From Stenotrophomonas sp. 704A1 (GTDB taxonomy: Bacteria; Pseudomonadota; Gammaproteobacteria; Xanthomonadales; Xanthomonadaceae), in contig NZ_CP130831.1 in assembly GCF_030549525.1 (NCBI RefSeq), forward strand, positions 3,621,501 through 3,685,500: a DNA stretch of 64,000 nt, written 5' to 3'. A program made the translations under genes and the position numbers. The notes beneath the pieces were generated by a model that had not been told where the DNA came from, did not search any database, and was given only the letters and a program-made list of their open reading frames with translations. Shown one piece after another: positions 1 to 10,744 of this stretch (position 1 is the first letter of the stretch; every line of letters starts with the position of its first letter).

Positions 1-919
1 CGCGCCCACGCAGGGCGCCGGGGTCATCGGCCGCCACCGCCAGAACGGCCTGGAAACTCCCGGCGGCGGCCTCCAGCTGCTGGCGCCTGAGCGCACGCTG
101 GCCCTGCTGCTGCCGTCGATCCACCGCCTGTGCCAGTGCTTCGCGGCTGGCCGGAAGATCCGGATGGCCCGCATCGAACTGGTGTGCGCGCTGCAGCAGC
201 GTGTCCGCCCGCGACAGCTCACCGCGCCCGGACAGGGTCCGTGCCTGCTGCAGCAGGTCGCTCAGTGCGTCCTCGCGGCCTTCCAGCGCGGGCAGATTGT
301 CAGGCTGCAGCGCCAGCACGCGCTGGAACAGCGGCAGCGCGCTGCTGTCGCCATCATCCAGGCGCCCGGCAGCCAACGCATTACGGGCCTGCGCGATCAG
401 CGCGCCGATGCCGGCACCGGCGCGACGGTGTGCCTGCAGCTGGCGCGCCATCGCTTCGGTCTCGGCCCGCGGCACCTGCAGCTCGCGGGCCAGCGCCAGC
501 CGCTGCGCGGCCCCGTCCAGGTCGCCGGCCTGCAGACGCTCGCGTGCCTGCTGCAGCGCTGCGGCGCCGGTGCGCGCCAGCCCCTGGCGCGCCTGCGGCC
601 GATCACCATCCAGCGCCAGCACCGCCTGGTAGCGCTCGCGCGCACCACTGCCGTCGGCCACGCTCAGCTGCCCGGCGGCCAGCGCACGGTCACCCTCGGT
701 CAGCAGCTGTTCGATCCGGGGCTCATCCCAGAACCAGTCCGCCAGCGGCTTGCGCAGCAGCACCAGCAGCACGAACACCGCCGCTGCCACCAACAGCGCC
801 CAGCGCCACACGCGGCGTGCATGACGCGCCTGCAACCACCACCAGCGGCCCTCGCGGCGAACGCGGTCGAGCGCCGGATGGGCGGCGCCGTGTGAGCGAT
901 GCGGAGGCTCGCGTTCCAT
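1..919 (-). CDS. Membrane-anchored TPR-like protein, C-terminus beyond the window
   Basis: Reading leftward from an ATG at 919, an open frame runs off the window edge (about 306 codons seen). The first 36 residues are basic and Trp-rich, followed by one hydrophobic segment (LLVAAAVFVLLVLL, about residues 42-56), so the protein is probably a single-pass inner-membrane protein with a periplasmic body. The body consists of Ala/Leu/Gln/Arg-rich helices in repeating units (ALAAGQL, RLQAGDLDGAAQRL, ALAAGRLDDGDS, QAVLAVADDPGAL) that look like degenerate TPR repeats. It starts 31 bases after relA ends and may be co-transcribed with it. I do not recognise the family; a C-terminal enzyme domain could lie outside the window. 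Confidence 0.6.
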   Translation of the reverse strand, partial: MEREPPHRSHGAAHPALDRVRREGRWWWLQARHARRVWRWALLVAAAVFVLLVLLRKPLADWFWDEPRIEQLLTEGDRALAAGQLSVADGSGARERYQAVLALDGDRPQARQGLARTGAAALQQARERLQAGDLDGAAQRLALARELQVPRAETEAMARQLQAHRRAGAGIGALIAQARNALAAGRLDDGDSSALPLFQRVLALQPDNLPALEGREDALSDLLQQARTLSGRGELSRADTLLQRAHQFDAGHPDLPASREALAQAVDRRQQQGQRALRRQQLEAAAGSFQAVLAVAADDPGALRGR

Positions 920-949
920 GCGTTCAGGGTAGCCGGGGCAGCGTGAAGC

Positions 950-3106
950 TCAGCCCAGACGACGGGCCTCGCTGACACCCGGCAAGGCGTCCAGCTTGCC
1001 AAGCAGATTGGACAGCTGCTCGTAGCCGTTCACCTTCAGTCGCAGCCGCAGATGGGCGCGGCCGCTGTTGCGCACGTTGTCGCTGTGGATGTCGAGCACG
1101 TAGGCGTCTTCCTGTGCGATCAGGTTGGTGATGTCCTTCAGCAGCCAGCGACGGTCAACGGCATCGACCACCACGTCCACTTCGTAGCCGCCACCGGCCT
1201 GGCCCCATTCCACCGGCAGGATCCGCTGCGGGCTGGTTGCGGCCAGGCGGGCCAGCGCCACACAGTCTGCGCGATGCACGGTGACACCCCGGCTACGGGT
1301 CAGGTAACCGACGATGGGTTCGCCGGCCACCGGCTGGCAGCACCGCGCCAGCTGCACCAGCAGGTTGCCCACGCCCTGCACGGTGAACTTGGACTTGCCC
1401 AGGTTCTCGCGGCGCGCGGTCGGTCGCGGCAGCGACGGCGGTGGTGCCGGCTGGCTGGCCGCGCGCTCGGCTTCCAGCAGCATCCGGCTTACCTGGTTCG
1501 GCCCGGTATCGCCCAGCGCCACCTGGATGTACAGGTCATCGACACTGTCGGCGTGGAACTTCTTCGCCGCCGCGGCCAGGTCCGAATGCTGCAGGCCCAG
1601 CCGCTTGAGCTCGCGTTCCAGCAGTTCGCGCCCGGCATGCACGTTGCGCGCGCGGTCCAGCTTGTGGAACCAGCTGCGCACCTTCTCCCGCGAGCGGTTG
1701 CTGGCCAGGAAGCCGTTGGCCGGCATCAGCCAGTCGCGGCGCGGATCGGCCTCCTTGCCGGTGAGGATCTCGACCCGGTCGCCACTGCGCAGCCGGTAGG
1801 TCAGTGGCACGATGCGGCCATTGACCTTGGCGCCGCGGCAGCGGTGCCCGACCATGGTGTGCACCTGGTAGGCGAAATCCAGCGGCGTGGCGCCCTGCGG
1901 CAGATCCAGCACCTCGTCCTTCGGGCTCAGCGCATAGACCCGGTCCTCGGTCAGCTCCGCGTCCAGCGCACCGGCCAGTTCATTGCCCTGCCCGTCCTGC
2001 GCCTGCTCCAGCAGCTGGCGCATCCAGGTGATCTTGCGGTCGAAGGACTTCTCGGCACCCTTGCCCCCTTCCTTGTACTTCCAGTGCGCGGCCACGCCCA
2101 GCTCGGCCTGCGCATGCATCTCGTGGGTACGGATCTGCACTTCGATGGTGCGCCCTTCCGGGCCGACCACGGCGGTATGCAGCGAGCGGTAGTCATTGGC
2201 CTTGGGCCGGGCGATGTAGTCGTCGAATTCGCTCGGCACCGGCGCCCACAGCGCATGCACCACGCCGAGCGCGGCGTAGCACGCGGCCACATCGTCGACC
2301 ATCACCCGCACCGCGCGGATGTCGTACAGCTGGTCGAACGCCAGCCGCTTCTTCTGCATCTTCCGCCAGATGCTGTAGATGTGCTTGGGCCGGCCGCTGA
2401 CATCGGCGCTGATGCCCTGCGCGGCCAGTTCGCGCGACAGCACCTTCTTGACGTTCTCGACGTAGCGCTCGCGGGCGACGCGGGTTTCGTCGACTTCGCG
2501 CGCGATGCGCCGATAGGTGTCCGGCTCCAGGTGGCGGAACGCCAGGTCTTCCAGCTCCCACTTCAGCTGCCAGATGCCCAGCCGGTTGGCCAGCGGTGCG
2601 TGGATGTCGCGGGTCAGCTGGGCCAGCGCACGGCGCTGTTCGTCATCCAGCTTGTCGGCCGCACGCATGCGCGCCAGCTGCCGGGCCAGCAGGATCGGTA
2701 CCACGCGCAGGTCGCGGATGATCGCCAGCAGCAACCGGCGCAGGCCTTCGCTGTTGCGCCCGGCCTCGCGACCGGCGTGCAGGGCCCAGACCGGATCGGC
2801 CGCATCCTGGCCATCGAGCAGCCCGACCACCGCTGCCTTGTGGCTGCCCAGCGGCAGCGCCTCCAGATGCGCGCGCAGGCCGGGCAGATCGAACAACAGC
2901 GCGGCGACCACCGCGCCCTCGTCGGCCGACAGCATCGACAGCGCATCCAGGGTGTCGCCCAGCACCGACCAGCTGGCCCGCATCTGCGGATCACACCCCG
3001 GGGCCTCCCATTGCACGCGCAGGGCCTGGCGCAGCGGGGCAGGCAGCACCGCTGCCGAGGGACGATTCAACAAGGCATCCAGGCCGGGGACGGAAGCGCG
3101 GTTCAC
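950..3106 (-). CDS. relA: (p)ppGpp synthetase RelA (GTP pyrophosphokinase)
   Basis: 718 residues in the long RSH layout. The N-terminal hydrolase region is degenerate: where an active hydrolase has HDxxED, this protein reads LLFDLPG (about residues 70-76), so it should only synthesise. The synthetase domain (about 235-345) carries RPKHIYSIWRKMQKK and the EFDD motif (293-296) that marks RelA-type synthetases, against RFKD in SpoT/Rel enzymes. A TGS domain follows (VYALSPKDEVLDLPQGATP), then a Cys-containing linker (ARCCQPVAG) and an ACT domain ending at the C-terminus. Family knowledge: it makes (p)ppGpp on stalled ribosomes during amino-acid starvation. It is divergent from the secreted protein at 3237. 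Confidence 0.95.
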   Translation of the reverse strand: MNRASVPGLDALLNRPSAAVLPAPLRQALRVQWEAPGCDPQMRASWSVLGDTLDALSMLSADEGAVVAALLFDLPGLRAHLEALPLGSHKAAVVGLLDGQDAADPVWALHAGREAGRNSEGLRRLLLAIIRDLRVVPILLARQLARMRAADKLDDEQRRALAQLTRDIHAPLANRLGIWQLKWELEDLAFRHLEPDTYRRIAREVDETRVARERYVENVKKVLSRELAAQGISADVSGRPKHIYSIWRKMQKKRLAFDQLYDIRAVRVMVDDVAACYAALGVVHALWAPVPSEFDDYIARPKANDYRSLHTAVVGPEGRTIEVQIRTHEMHAQAELGVAAHWKYKEGGKGAEKSFDRKITWMRQLLEQAQDGQGNELAGALDAELTEDRVYALSPKDEVLDLPQGATPLDFAYQVHTMVGHRCRGAKVNGRIVPLTYRLRSGDRVEILTGKEADPRRDWLMPANGFLASNRSREKVRSWFHKLDRARNVHAGRELLERELKRLGLQHSDLAAAAKKFHADSVDDLYIQVALGDTGPNQVSRMLLEAERAASQPAPPPSLPRPTARRENLGKSKFTVQGVGNLLVQLARCCQPVAGEPIVGYLTRSRGVTVHRADCVALARLAATSPQRILPVEWGQAGGGYEVDVVVDAVDRRWLLKDITNLIAQEDAYVLDIHSDNVRNSGRAHLRLRLKVNGYEQLSNLLGKLDALPGVSEARRLG

Positions 3107-3202
3107 AGCATCGAGCAGGCAAGACAGAGGTCCCTACACTAGCGCCGCAGCCGTTCAGGAACAATCGCCGCGCGGCCATCGCCGGGCATGAGCTCATGCC
3201 GC

Positions 3203-3208
3203 TACACT
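3203..3208 (+). promoter_or_regulatory. Candidate -10 element TACACT
   Basis: TACACT stands 28 bases before the ATG at 3237 in the relA-upstream divergent region. A second TACACT lies at 3135-3140. No clear -35 is visible. The same hexamer recurs before the GNAT gene at 14113. Confidence 0.3.
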
Positions 3209-3236
3209 CGCCGCAATCCAAGCAGAGAGACCTTCC

Positions 3237-3776
3237 ATGCCCTCGAGCCCCGCGCATTCGTTCCGTCCACGGCTGCTGGCCTGCGCTGCCGTGCTGCTGT
3301 CCCTGTCGGCGCCGGCGCTGGCCCAGCGCGTGGTGCAGGGCGATCTGCAGCAGCAGATGTCGCCCGCCGAGTTCAAGGCCGCCGGCCTGGACAAGCTCGA
3401 TGCCGCCGAGCTGGCCACGCTCAACCGCTGGCTGCAGGGCAAGGTGGAGGCAGCCACCACCCAGGCCGTGGCTGCGGTGCGCGAAGAAGCGCGCGAGGAA
3501 GGCCGCCAGGAAGTGATCGTGAAGAACCGCGGCTTCTTCGACTTCGGCAGCAACGAACCGATCAAGGCGGTGCTGCAGGGCGAGTTCCGCGGCTTCGGCC
3601 AGGGCCGCGTCTACGTGCTGGACAACGGCCAGCAGTGGGAGCAGACCGATACCACGTCCATTTCCGGGGTACGCAAGCAATCGCCGAAGGTCAGCATCAG
3701 CCCGGGGGTGATGGGCGTGTGGTACCTGAAGGTGGAAGGCGTGAACACCCAGCCCAAGGTGCGCCGCACCAAGTAG
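3237..3776 (+). CDS. Conserved secreted protein of unknown function
   Basis: 179 residues with a clear Sec signal peptide (RPRLLACAAVLLSLSAPALA, cleavage expected before QRVVQGD). The mature part has a helical Ala/Glu-rich stretch (about 65-95, including REEAREEGRQE) and then a beta-rich C-terminal half (GEFRGFGQGRVYVLDNGQQWEQ, then GVMGVWYLKVEGV) of the kind seen in small periplasmic beta folds. A purine-rich AGAGAGA ribosome-binding tract precedes the ATG. It ends convergent with hrpA across a hairpin. I do not assign a function. Confidence 0.8.
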   Translation: MPSSPAHSFRPRLLACAAVLLSLSAPALAQRVVQGDLQQQMSPAEFKAAGLDKLDAAELATLNRWLQGKVEAATTQAVAAVREEAREEGRQEVIVKNRGFFDFGSNEPIKAVLQGEFRGFGQGRVYVLDNGQQWEQTDTTSISGVRKQSPKVSISPGVMGVWYLKVEGVNTQPKVRRTK

Positions 3777-3778
3777 TG

Positions 3779-3805
3779 CCCAGCCGGCAACGGCCGCCGG
3801 CTGGG
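3779..3805. terminator. Hairpin between convergent genes
   Basis: CCCAGCCGGC (3779-3788) pairs perfectly with GCCGGCTGGG (3796-3805) around a 7-base loop. It sits between the stop of the secreted protein and the end of hrpA. There is no T run on either strand, so it is a transcript-end hairpin rather than a textbook intrinsic terminator. Confidence 0.5.
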
Positions 3806-3821
3806 GCGGCCGTTACGCGGG

Positions 3822-6800
3822 TCATGCCTGGCGCAGGGCGGTGACCCGCTGCGCCAGCTTCTTCGCCGAGATGCCGGTGCGCGCCCCCAGTTCCTGGGCG
3901 AACAGCGAGACCCGCAGCTCTTCCAGGTCCCAGCGCAACGCCTGCCACTGCGGACGCTCGCGCAGGCCCTGCTGCTCGCCCACCTGCAACGCCTCCAGGA
4001 ACGGATGCAGTTCGAGCATGCGCGCCTGGTCGCGCGGTGGGTCGCGCTTGGCCCGCTCAGTACGCAGGATCATCGCCTTCAGGTAACGCGGGTACTGCGC
4101 CAGCGCGTCGGCCGGGGTGTCGCGCAGGAAGCCGGGGTGGATCAGCCCCGCCAGCTGCGCTTCCATGTCATCCAGGTTGCCGCGTGCCCAGCCCATCAGC
4201 GGCGCTTCCAGCATCGGCTTCAGTTCGGCCACCAGCGCCAGGATGTTCTCGGCCAGCTTCAGCCGCGTCATCGCCTCACCGAACAGGGCCTTGGCGGCAT
4301 GCTCGCGACGCTGCTCGAACGCCGCCGCATCGCGGATGTCTTCCAGTCCCTCGGCCAGCACCGCGTTCATTGCCGCATCGACCAGATCACCGCGCAGGCG
4401 CTCCTGCGATTCGATCGCCGCGTACAACAGGCCGGTCTTGGCGCCCACCGGCAACTGCTTGCGCGCCTGCTTGACCTTCTCGGCCAGCGCGATCTCCAGC
4501 AGGCGGCGCACGCCGAGCGGATGGGCCTCCTGCGCCTGCTGGCGGTCGGCGAAGATGCGCAGCGCCACGCTGTCGCCCTCGTCCAGCAGCGCCGGATAGG
4601 CCGGCACCCCTGCTTCGCCAGGCACCTGCAACGGAATCGGCGTGGCCGGGAAGCTGCGCAGCCCATCGGCCGCCATCTCGCGGCCGGCACGTGCGGCGAA
4701 GGCATCGCCGGCTCGGCCACCGAACGTCGCGCGCAGTGCCTCCAGGTCGCGCGAGGTCGCCAGCACCTTGCCGTGCTCGTCGCGCAGGCGCAGGTTCATG
4801 TGCAGGTGCGGCTCGATCGAATCCGGCTCGAAGTCGGTCGCCGCCACGGTGGCGCCGGTCGCGCGCGACAGGAAGCGCGCCAGTTCGCCGGTGATGGCAT
4901 CGGCGCTGGGCTGCGGGAATGCTTCGAAGAACGCGCGTGCGAAATCCGGTGCGGGTACGTAGTTGCGCCGCATCGCCTTGGGCAGGCTGCGGATCAGCGC
5001 GGCGGCCTTGTCGGCCACGAAGCCCGGCGCCAGCCAGCCCAGCTGCACCGGATCCAGCGCATTGAGCAGGTGCAGCGGCACCTCCAGGGTCACGCCGTCG
5101 TCAGCGGCGCCCGGCTCGAAGCGGTAGTGCAGCGGCAACCGCGCCTGGCCCAGCGCCAGGTACTTCGGATAGCGCTCCTGTTCGCTGCCCTCGCCCGGCA
5201 GCAGATCGACCAGCGACCAGTGCAGGGTCTTGCGCTGTTCCGGCGGCAGCGCCTTCCACCAGGTGTCCAGGCCGGCTGCCGAATGGATCTGCGGCGGCAC
5301 CCGGTCCAGGTACCAGCGGGCCTGCCAGTCCTCGTCGGCGACGATGCCAGCGCGGCGCAGCTTGGCCTCTTCCTCGCGCGCCTGCTCCAGCACCTTCTGG
5401 TTGTCGGCCACGAAGCTGGCGCGGGTGTTGATCTCGCCGGTCACCAGTGCCTGGCGCACGAAGATGTCATGCGCCTCGCCCGGTGCGATGCGGCCGTAAT
5501 GCACCGGCTTCTTCGGCGCCAGCACCAGCCCGAACAGGCTGATCTGCTCCGACGCCAGCACCTGGCCCTGCGCACGCGACCAGTGCGGGTCGAAGTGCTT
5601 GCGCAGCAGCAGGTGCGGCAGCTCGGCAATCACCCAGTCCGGTTCGATCGACGCCAACGTCATGCCCCACACCTTCTGCGTATCCAGCAGGTTGGCGGCG
5701 AGCAGCCACGGCGGCGGGCGCTTGGACAGCGTGGACCCCGGGAACGGCAGGAAGCGACGCTGGCGTGGCGCCTGGAAATCGCCCTTCTCGGTGCGGTGGC
5801 CGATCTGCGTCGGCAGCCCGGCCACCAGCGCCCGGTGCAGGGTCTGGTAGGCTGCCGCACGCACGCGCTCGCTGTAGCCGCCGCCGGCCGGTGCCTGTTC
5901 CTTCTGCGCGCGCACGGCCACCGGGGCCGGTGCGGCCTCGGCCTTGCCTTCGCGGGCCAGCCGCGCGGCGCGATGCAGCTGGCCGCGGGTGGCCTTCACT
6001 GCAGCGGCATCGTCACGCACCGGGGCCGGCGCACTGCTGCCGGCCAGCAACGGTGCCATCGACGCCTCGCTGGCTTCTTCCTTCCAGCCCAGTTCCTCGC
6101 ACAGCAGGCGCAGCTGGCGGTGCAGCTCGCGCCATTCGCGCATGCGCAGGAAGCCGAGGAAGTGCCGGCCGCACCAGTCGCGCAGCTTGGACTGGGTCAG
6201 ATCTTCGTGGGCCTGCCGGTAGGCGTCCCACAGGCGCAGCACACCGACGAACTCGGAACGGCCATCGGCGAACTGCGCATGCGCGCTGTCGGCCGCACCG
6301 CGGGCTTCGGGCGGGCGCTCGCGCGGATCCTGGATGCCCAGGAACGAGGCGATCACCAGCATCGGCCGCAGGCAGCCGGCGGCCTGCGCAGCCACCAGCA
6401 TGCGCGCCAGCTTCACGTCCACCGGCAGGCGCGCCATCTGCTTGCCGATGGCAGTCATGCGCCGCTCGGCATCGATCGCGCCCAGTTCGGTCAGCTGCTG
6501 CCAGCCGTCGGCCACCGCGCGTTCATCCGGCGCCTCCAGGAACGGGAAGTCCTCGATGCGCCCCAGACCCAGCTGCAGCATGCGCAGGATCACCCCGGCC
6601 AGGCTGGAGCGACGGATTTCCGGATCGGTGAACTCCGGCCGGGCCTGGAAATCGGCTTCGGCGTACAGGCGATAGCAGATGCCCTCGGCGATACGCCCAC
6701 AGCGGCCCTTGCGCTGGTTGGCGCTGGCCTGCGAGATCGGCTCGATGTGCAGGCGGTCCAGCTTGTTGCGCGGGCTGTAGCGCTTGACGCGGGCGAAACC

Positions 6801-7904
6801 CGGGTCGACCACGTAGCGGATGCGCGGCACCGTCAGCGAGGTTTCCGCCACGTTGGTGGCCAGCACGATGCGCCGGTTCGGGCCCGGGTTGAACACCCGG
6901 TCCTGGTCCTGGTTGGACAGCCGCGCGTACAGCGGCAGCACCTCGGTGTTGCGGTACTTGCGCCGCTCCAGCGACTGGTGCGCATCGCGGATCTCGCGCT
7001 CGCCGGGCAGGAAGATCAGCACGTCGCCGCGCGCATCCAGTCGGGTGATCTCGTCGATGGCCGACACGATGGCATCGTTGACGGTGCGTTCGCCCTGCGC
7101 TTCGCCCTCGCCTTCCAGCGCGCGATAACGCACTTCCACCGGGAACGTGCGGCCTTCCACGCTGATCACCGGCGCATCGTCGAAATGCTGGGCGAAGCGT
7201 TCGGTGTCGATGGTGGCCGAGGTGACGATCAGCTTCAGGTCCGGGCGCTTGCGCAGCAGCTGCTTCAGGTAGCCCAGCAGGAAATCGATGTTGAGGCTGC
7301 GCTCGTGCGCCTCGTCGACGATGATCGTGTCGTAGTTCGACAGCCAGCGGTCACTGGCGATCTCCGCCAGCAGGATGCCGTCGGTCATGAACTTGATGCG
7401 GCTGTCGTCGCTGACCTTGTCGTTGAAGCGCACCTGGTAGCCGACCAGCTGGCCCAGCTCGCTCTGCAGTTCCTGCGCCACGCGGCTGGCCACCGCGCGT
7501 GCGGCAATCCGTCGCGGCTGGGTGCAGCCGATCATGCCGGCCTGGCCACGGCCCGCAGCCAGGCACAGTTTCGGCAGCTGGGTGGTCTTGCCCGAGCCGG
7601 TTTCACCGGCGATCACGACCACCTGGTGGTCGCGGATCAGTTCGATGATCGCCTCGGCTTCACGCGCAATCGGCAGCTGCGGGTCCAGAGTAATGGATGG
7701 CTGCTGCTGCGCCCGGACCTGCCGGCGCTGCACCGACGCCTGCAGGGCCTGCTCGAAGGTGGCGGCCAGCGCCGCATCCTGTGGCTTGGCCTGGCAACGC
7801 GAGAGCATCCCCAGCAAACGGCCCCGGTCGCGGCTCATGGCACCGTCGATGGCGGCGCGCTGCTGGCGCAGGCGGGGCGGCGGATTTTTATCGATAGAGT
7901 TCAT
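3822..7904 (-). CDS. hrpA: ATP-dependent RNA helicase HrpA (DEAH box)
   Basis: 1360 residues, the usual length of bacterial HrpA. Motif I is GETGSGKT at about 100-107, motif II is DEAH at about 197, motif III is TSAT, and motif VI is QRKGRCGR. HA2/OB regions follow, then a long C-terminal DUF3418-type region. The open frame begins TTG-ATG, and I take the ATG at 7904. Family knowledge: HrpA-type helicases act on mRNA and stalled ribosomes. It is divergent from dps, with 86 bases between the two starts. Confidence 0.95.
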   Translation of the reverse strand: MNSIDKNPPPRLRQQRAAIDGAMSRDRGRLLGMLSRCQAKPQDAALAATFEQALQASVQRRQVRAQQQPSITLDPQLPIAREAEAIIELIRDHQVVVIAGETGSGKTTQLPKLCLAAGRGQAGMIGCTQPRRIAARAVASRVAQELQSELGQLVGYQVRFNDKVSDDSRIKFMTDGILLAEIASDRWLSNYDTIIVDEAHERSLNIDFLLGYLKQLLRKRPDLKLIVTSATIDTERFAQHFDDAPVISVEGRTFPVEVRYRALEGEGEAQGERTVNDAIVSAIDEITRLDARGDVLIFLPGEREIRDAHQSLERRKYRNTEVLPLYARLSNQDQDRVFNPGPNRRIVLATNVAETSLTVPRIRYVVDPGFARVKRYSPRNKLDRLHIEPISQASANQRKGRCGRIAEGICYRLYAEADFQARPEFTDPEIRRSSLAGVILRMLQLGLGRIEDFPFLEAPDERAVADGWQQLTELGAIDAERRMTAIGKQMARLPVDVKLARMLVAAQAAGCLRPMLVIASFLGIQDPRERPPEARGAADSAHAQFADGRSEFVGVLRLWDAYRQAHEDLTQSKLRDWCGRHFLGFLRMREWRELHRQLRLLCEELGWKEEASEASMAPLLAGSSAPAPVRDDAAAVKATRGQLHRAARLAREGKAEAAPAPVAVRAQKEQAPAGGGYSERVRAAAYQTLHRALVAGLPTQIGHRTEKGDFQAPRQRRFLPFPGSTLSKRPPPWLLAANLLDTQKVWGMTLASIEPDWVIAELPHLLLRKHFDPHWSRAQGQVLASEQISLFGLVLAPKKPVHYGRIAPGEAHDIFVRQALVTGEINTRASFVADNQKVLEQAREEEAKLRRAGIVADEDWQARWYLDRVPPQIHSAAGLDTWWKALPPEQRKTLHWSLVDLLPGEGSEQERYPKYLALGQARLPLHYRFEPGAADDGVTLEVPLHLLNALDPVQLGWLAPGFVADKAAALIRSLPKAMRRNYVPAPDFARAFFEAFPQPSADAITGELARFLSRATGATVAATDFEPDSIEPHLHMNLRLRDEHGKVLATSRDLEALRATFGGRAGDAFAARAGREMAADGLRSFPATPIPLQVPGEAGVPAYPALLDEGDSVALRIFADRQQAQEAHPLGVRRLLEIALAEKVKQARKQLPVGAKTGLLYAAIESQERLRGDLVDAAMNAVLAEGLEDIRDAAAFEQRREHAAKALFGEAMTRLKLAENILALVAELKPMLEAPLMGWARGNLDDMEAQLAGLIHPGFLRDTPADALAQYPRYLKAMILRTERAKRDPPRDQARMLELHPFLEALQVGEQQGLRERPQWQALRWDLEELRVSLFAQELGARTGISAKKLAQRVTALRQA

Positions 7905-7915
7905 CAATCGGTTCG

Positions 7916-7950
7916 TTCAAATCTTTGAAAGCGACCAGTCATCACGACTG
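7916..7950. promoter_or_regulatory. Two inverted repeats in the hrpA-dps intergenic region
   Basis: A perfect inverted repeat TTCAAA-TC-TTTGAA (7916-7929) is followed by CAGTC-ATCAC-GACTG (7936-7950). Both lie upstream of dps. TTGAAA (7925-7930) inside the first could be a -35 for dps, but I see no convincing -10 at 17 bases. Possible regulator sites; no known consensus is matched. Confidence 0.35.
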
Positions 7951-7990
7951 ATTTATTGTGAAGGCCAACGATTCCACAAGGAGGAACCCC

Positions 7991-8539
7991 ATGGCGAAGA
8001 CGAAGAGCACGACCAAGGCCAGGACCGGCAAGCAGAAGCTTGCAGCGGCGGCGCCGTCGGCCCCCAACATCGATATCGGGATCACCCAGGGCGACCGCAA
8101 GAAGATCGCCGACGGTCTGTCCCGTTTCCAGGCCGATGCGTTCACGCTCTACCTGAAGACGCACAACTTCCACTGGAACGTGACCGGGTCGATGTTCAAC
8201 TCGCTGCACACCATGTTCGAGACGCAGTACACCGAGCAGTGGGCGGCACTGGACGACGTGGCCGAGCGCATCCGCGCACTGGGCTTCAATGCCCCGGGCT
8301 CCTACCGGGAATTCGCTGCGCTGACCTCGATCGCCGAGGAACCGGGCCTGACCGACAGTGCGGACTGGCGTGAAATGGTACGCCAGTTGGTGGTCGCCAA
8401 CGAAGCGGTCTGCCGTACGGCGCGTGAAGTGCTGGACGTGGCGGCCAAGGGCGACGACGCCCCGACCGAGGATCTGATGACCCAGCGCCTGCAGACCCAC
8501 GAGAAGTACGCCTGGATGCTGCGCTCGCTCCTCCAGTAA
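7991..8539 (+). CDS. dps: DNA-protection ferritin-like protein Dps
   Basis: 182 residues, with a Lys-rich N-terminal tail (MAKTKSTTKARTGKQK) of the type that binds DNA in Dps. The ferroxidase signature is intact: KTHNFHWNVTG, then HTMFETQYTEQWAALDDVAERIRALG, with the conserved His, Asp and Glu. The start is set by a strong AAGGAGG at 7978-7984, six bases before the ATG; an earlier in-frame start at 7958 would lack this. Family knowledge: a dodecamer that oxidises and stores iron and shields DNA under oxidative stress. Confidence 0.93.
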   Translation: MAKTKSTTKARTGKQKLAAAAPSAPNIDIGITQGDRKKIADGLSRFQADAFTLYLKTHNFHWNVTGSMFNSLHTMFETQYTEQWAALDDVAERIRALGFNAPGSYREFAALTSIAEEPGLTDSADWREMVRQLVVANEAVCRTAREVLDVAAKGDDAPTEDLMTQRLQTHEKYAWMLRSLLQ

Positions 8540-8545
8540 GGGTTT

Positions 8546-8775
8546 GGGGGCTCGGCAGGGCTTGCAGCCCTGCACCTGCTTCAATCCAAGGCAACGTCAA
8601 GGTCAACGTCAAAGGCGGGTTTGCTGAGGGTTGGCGGGGTGGGCTGGCAGGACCGTTGGCGCCATGGATGGGTTTACGGCGTGTCCTGCAAGTCCACACC
8701 GCCCCGCCCAACCAGCAGTTGCTCTGGCTGCTAGCAGGTGCGGGCGCAGCCCTGCCGAACCCCTACCACCCCCGC
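8546..8775. repeat. Dispersed palindromic element, family A, copy 1
   Basis: The dps-recQ gap is nearly all one imperfect palindrome. Outer arms: a GGCAGGGCT...CCTGCACCTGC stretch (about 8553-8579) against GCAGGTGCGGGCGCAGCCCTGCC (about 8735-8757). Inner arms: GGTTGGCGGGG (8629-8639) against CCCCGCCCAACC (8702-8713, one bulged base), and CAGGAC against GTCCTG. The segment from CAACGTCAAAGG (8604) through TGGCGGGGTGGG closely matches the element at 33031, so this is a dispersed family. Confidence 0.6.
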
Positions 8776-8780
8776 CGGGG

Positions 8781-8786
8781 TAAACT
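8781..8786 (+). promoter_or_regulatory. Candidate -10 of recQ implying a leaderless transcript
   Basis: TAAACT ends six bases before the recQ ATG at 8793. If used, transcription would begin at or within a base or two of the ATG. There is no ribosome-binding sequence before the ATG. Confidence 0.35.
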
Positions 8787-8792
8787 AGCCGG

Positions 8793-10598
<1,806 letters not shown>

Positions 10599-10625
10599 CC
10601 GTTCTGCCGTCCCGCGCTACACGCT

Positions 10626-10645
10626 CGCCGGGCATGGCCCGGCGC
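10626..10645. repeat. SMAG-like hairpin after recQ
   Basis: CGCCGGGC-ATGG-type palindrome CGCCGGGCATGGCCCGGCG, followed by CTGCC. This is the reverse form of the GTAGCGCCGGGCCATGCCCGGCG repeat found elsewhere here. It lies 28 bases after the recQ stop and may also serve as its transcript end. Confidence 0.6.
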
Positions 10646-10732
10646 TGCCGCACCCCGTGCGCCGGGACATTGGTGCGGCTCCAACCTTGAACCAACCGTT
10701 CAGCCGGAAGTGCATCCGCGCCCGCTTGCGGC

Positions 10733-10738
10733 TAAATT
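10733..10738 (+). promoter_or_regulatory. Candidate -10 of copL implying a leaderless transcript
   Basis: TAAATT ends six bases before the copL ATG at 10745. The GACGCC between them is no ribosome-binding site, so copL may be translated from a leaderless mRNA. Confidence 0.35.
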
Positions 10739-10744
10739 GACGCC

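Noticed and set aside
36..240. Apparent frameshift in the first (minus-strand) gene near 180
   Set aside because: It came from my own misreading of a GC repeat; re-reading the bases gives one continuous frame to the window edge.
4005..7928. Very long open frame on the + strand opposite hrpA (about 1300 codons)
   Set aside because: It is the antisense of a helicase with all motifs; its translation is Gln/His/Arg-rich without domains, a usual effect of high GC.
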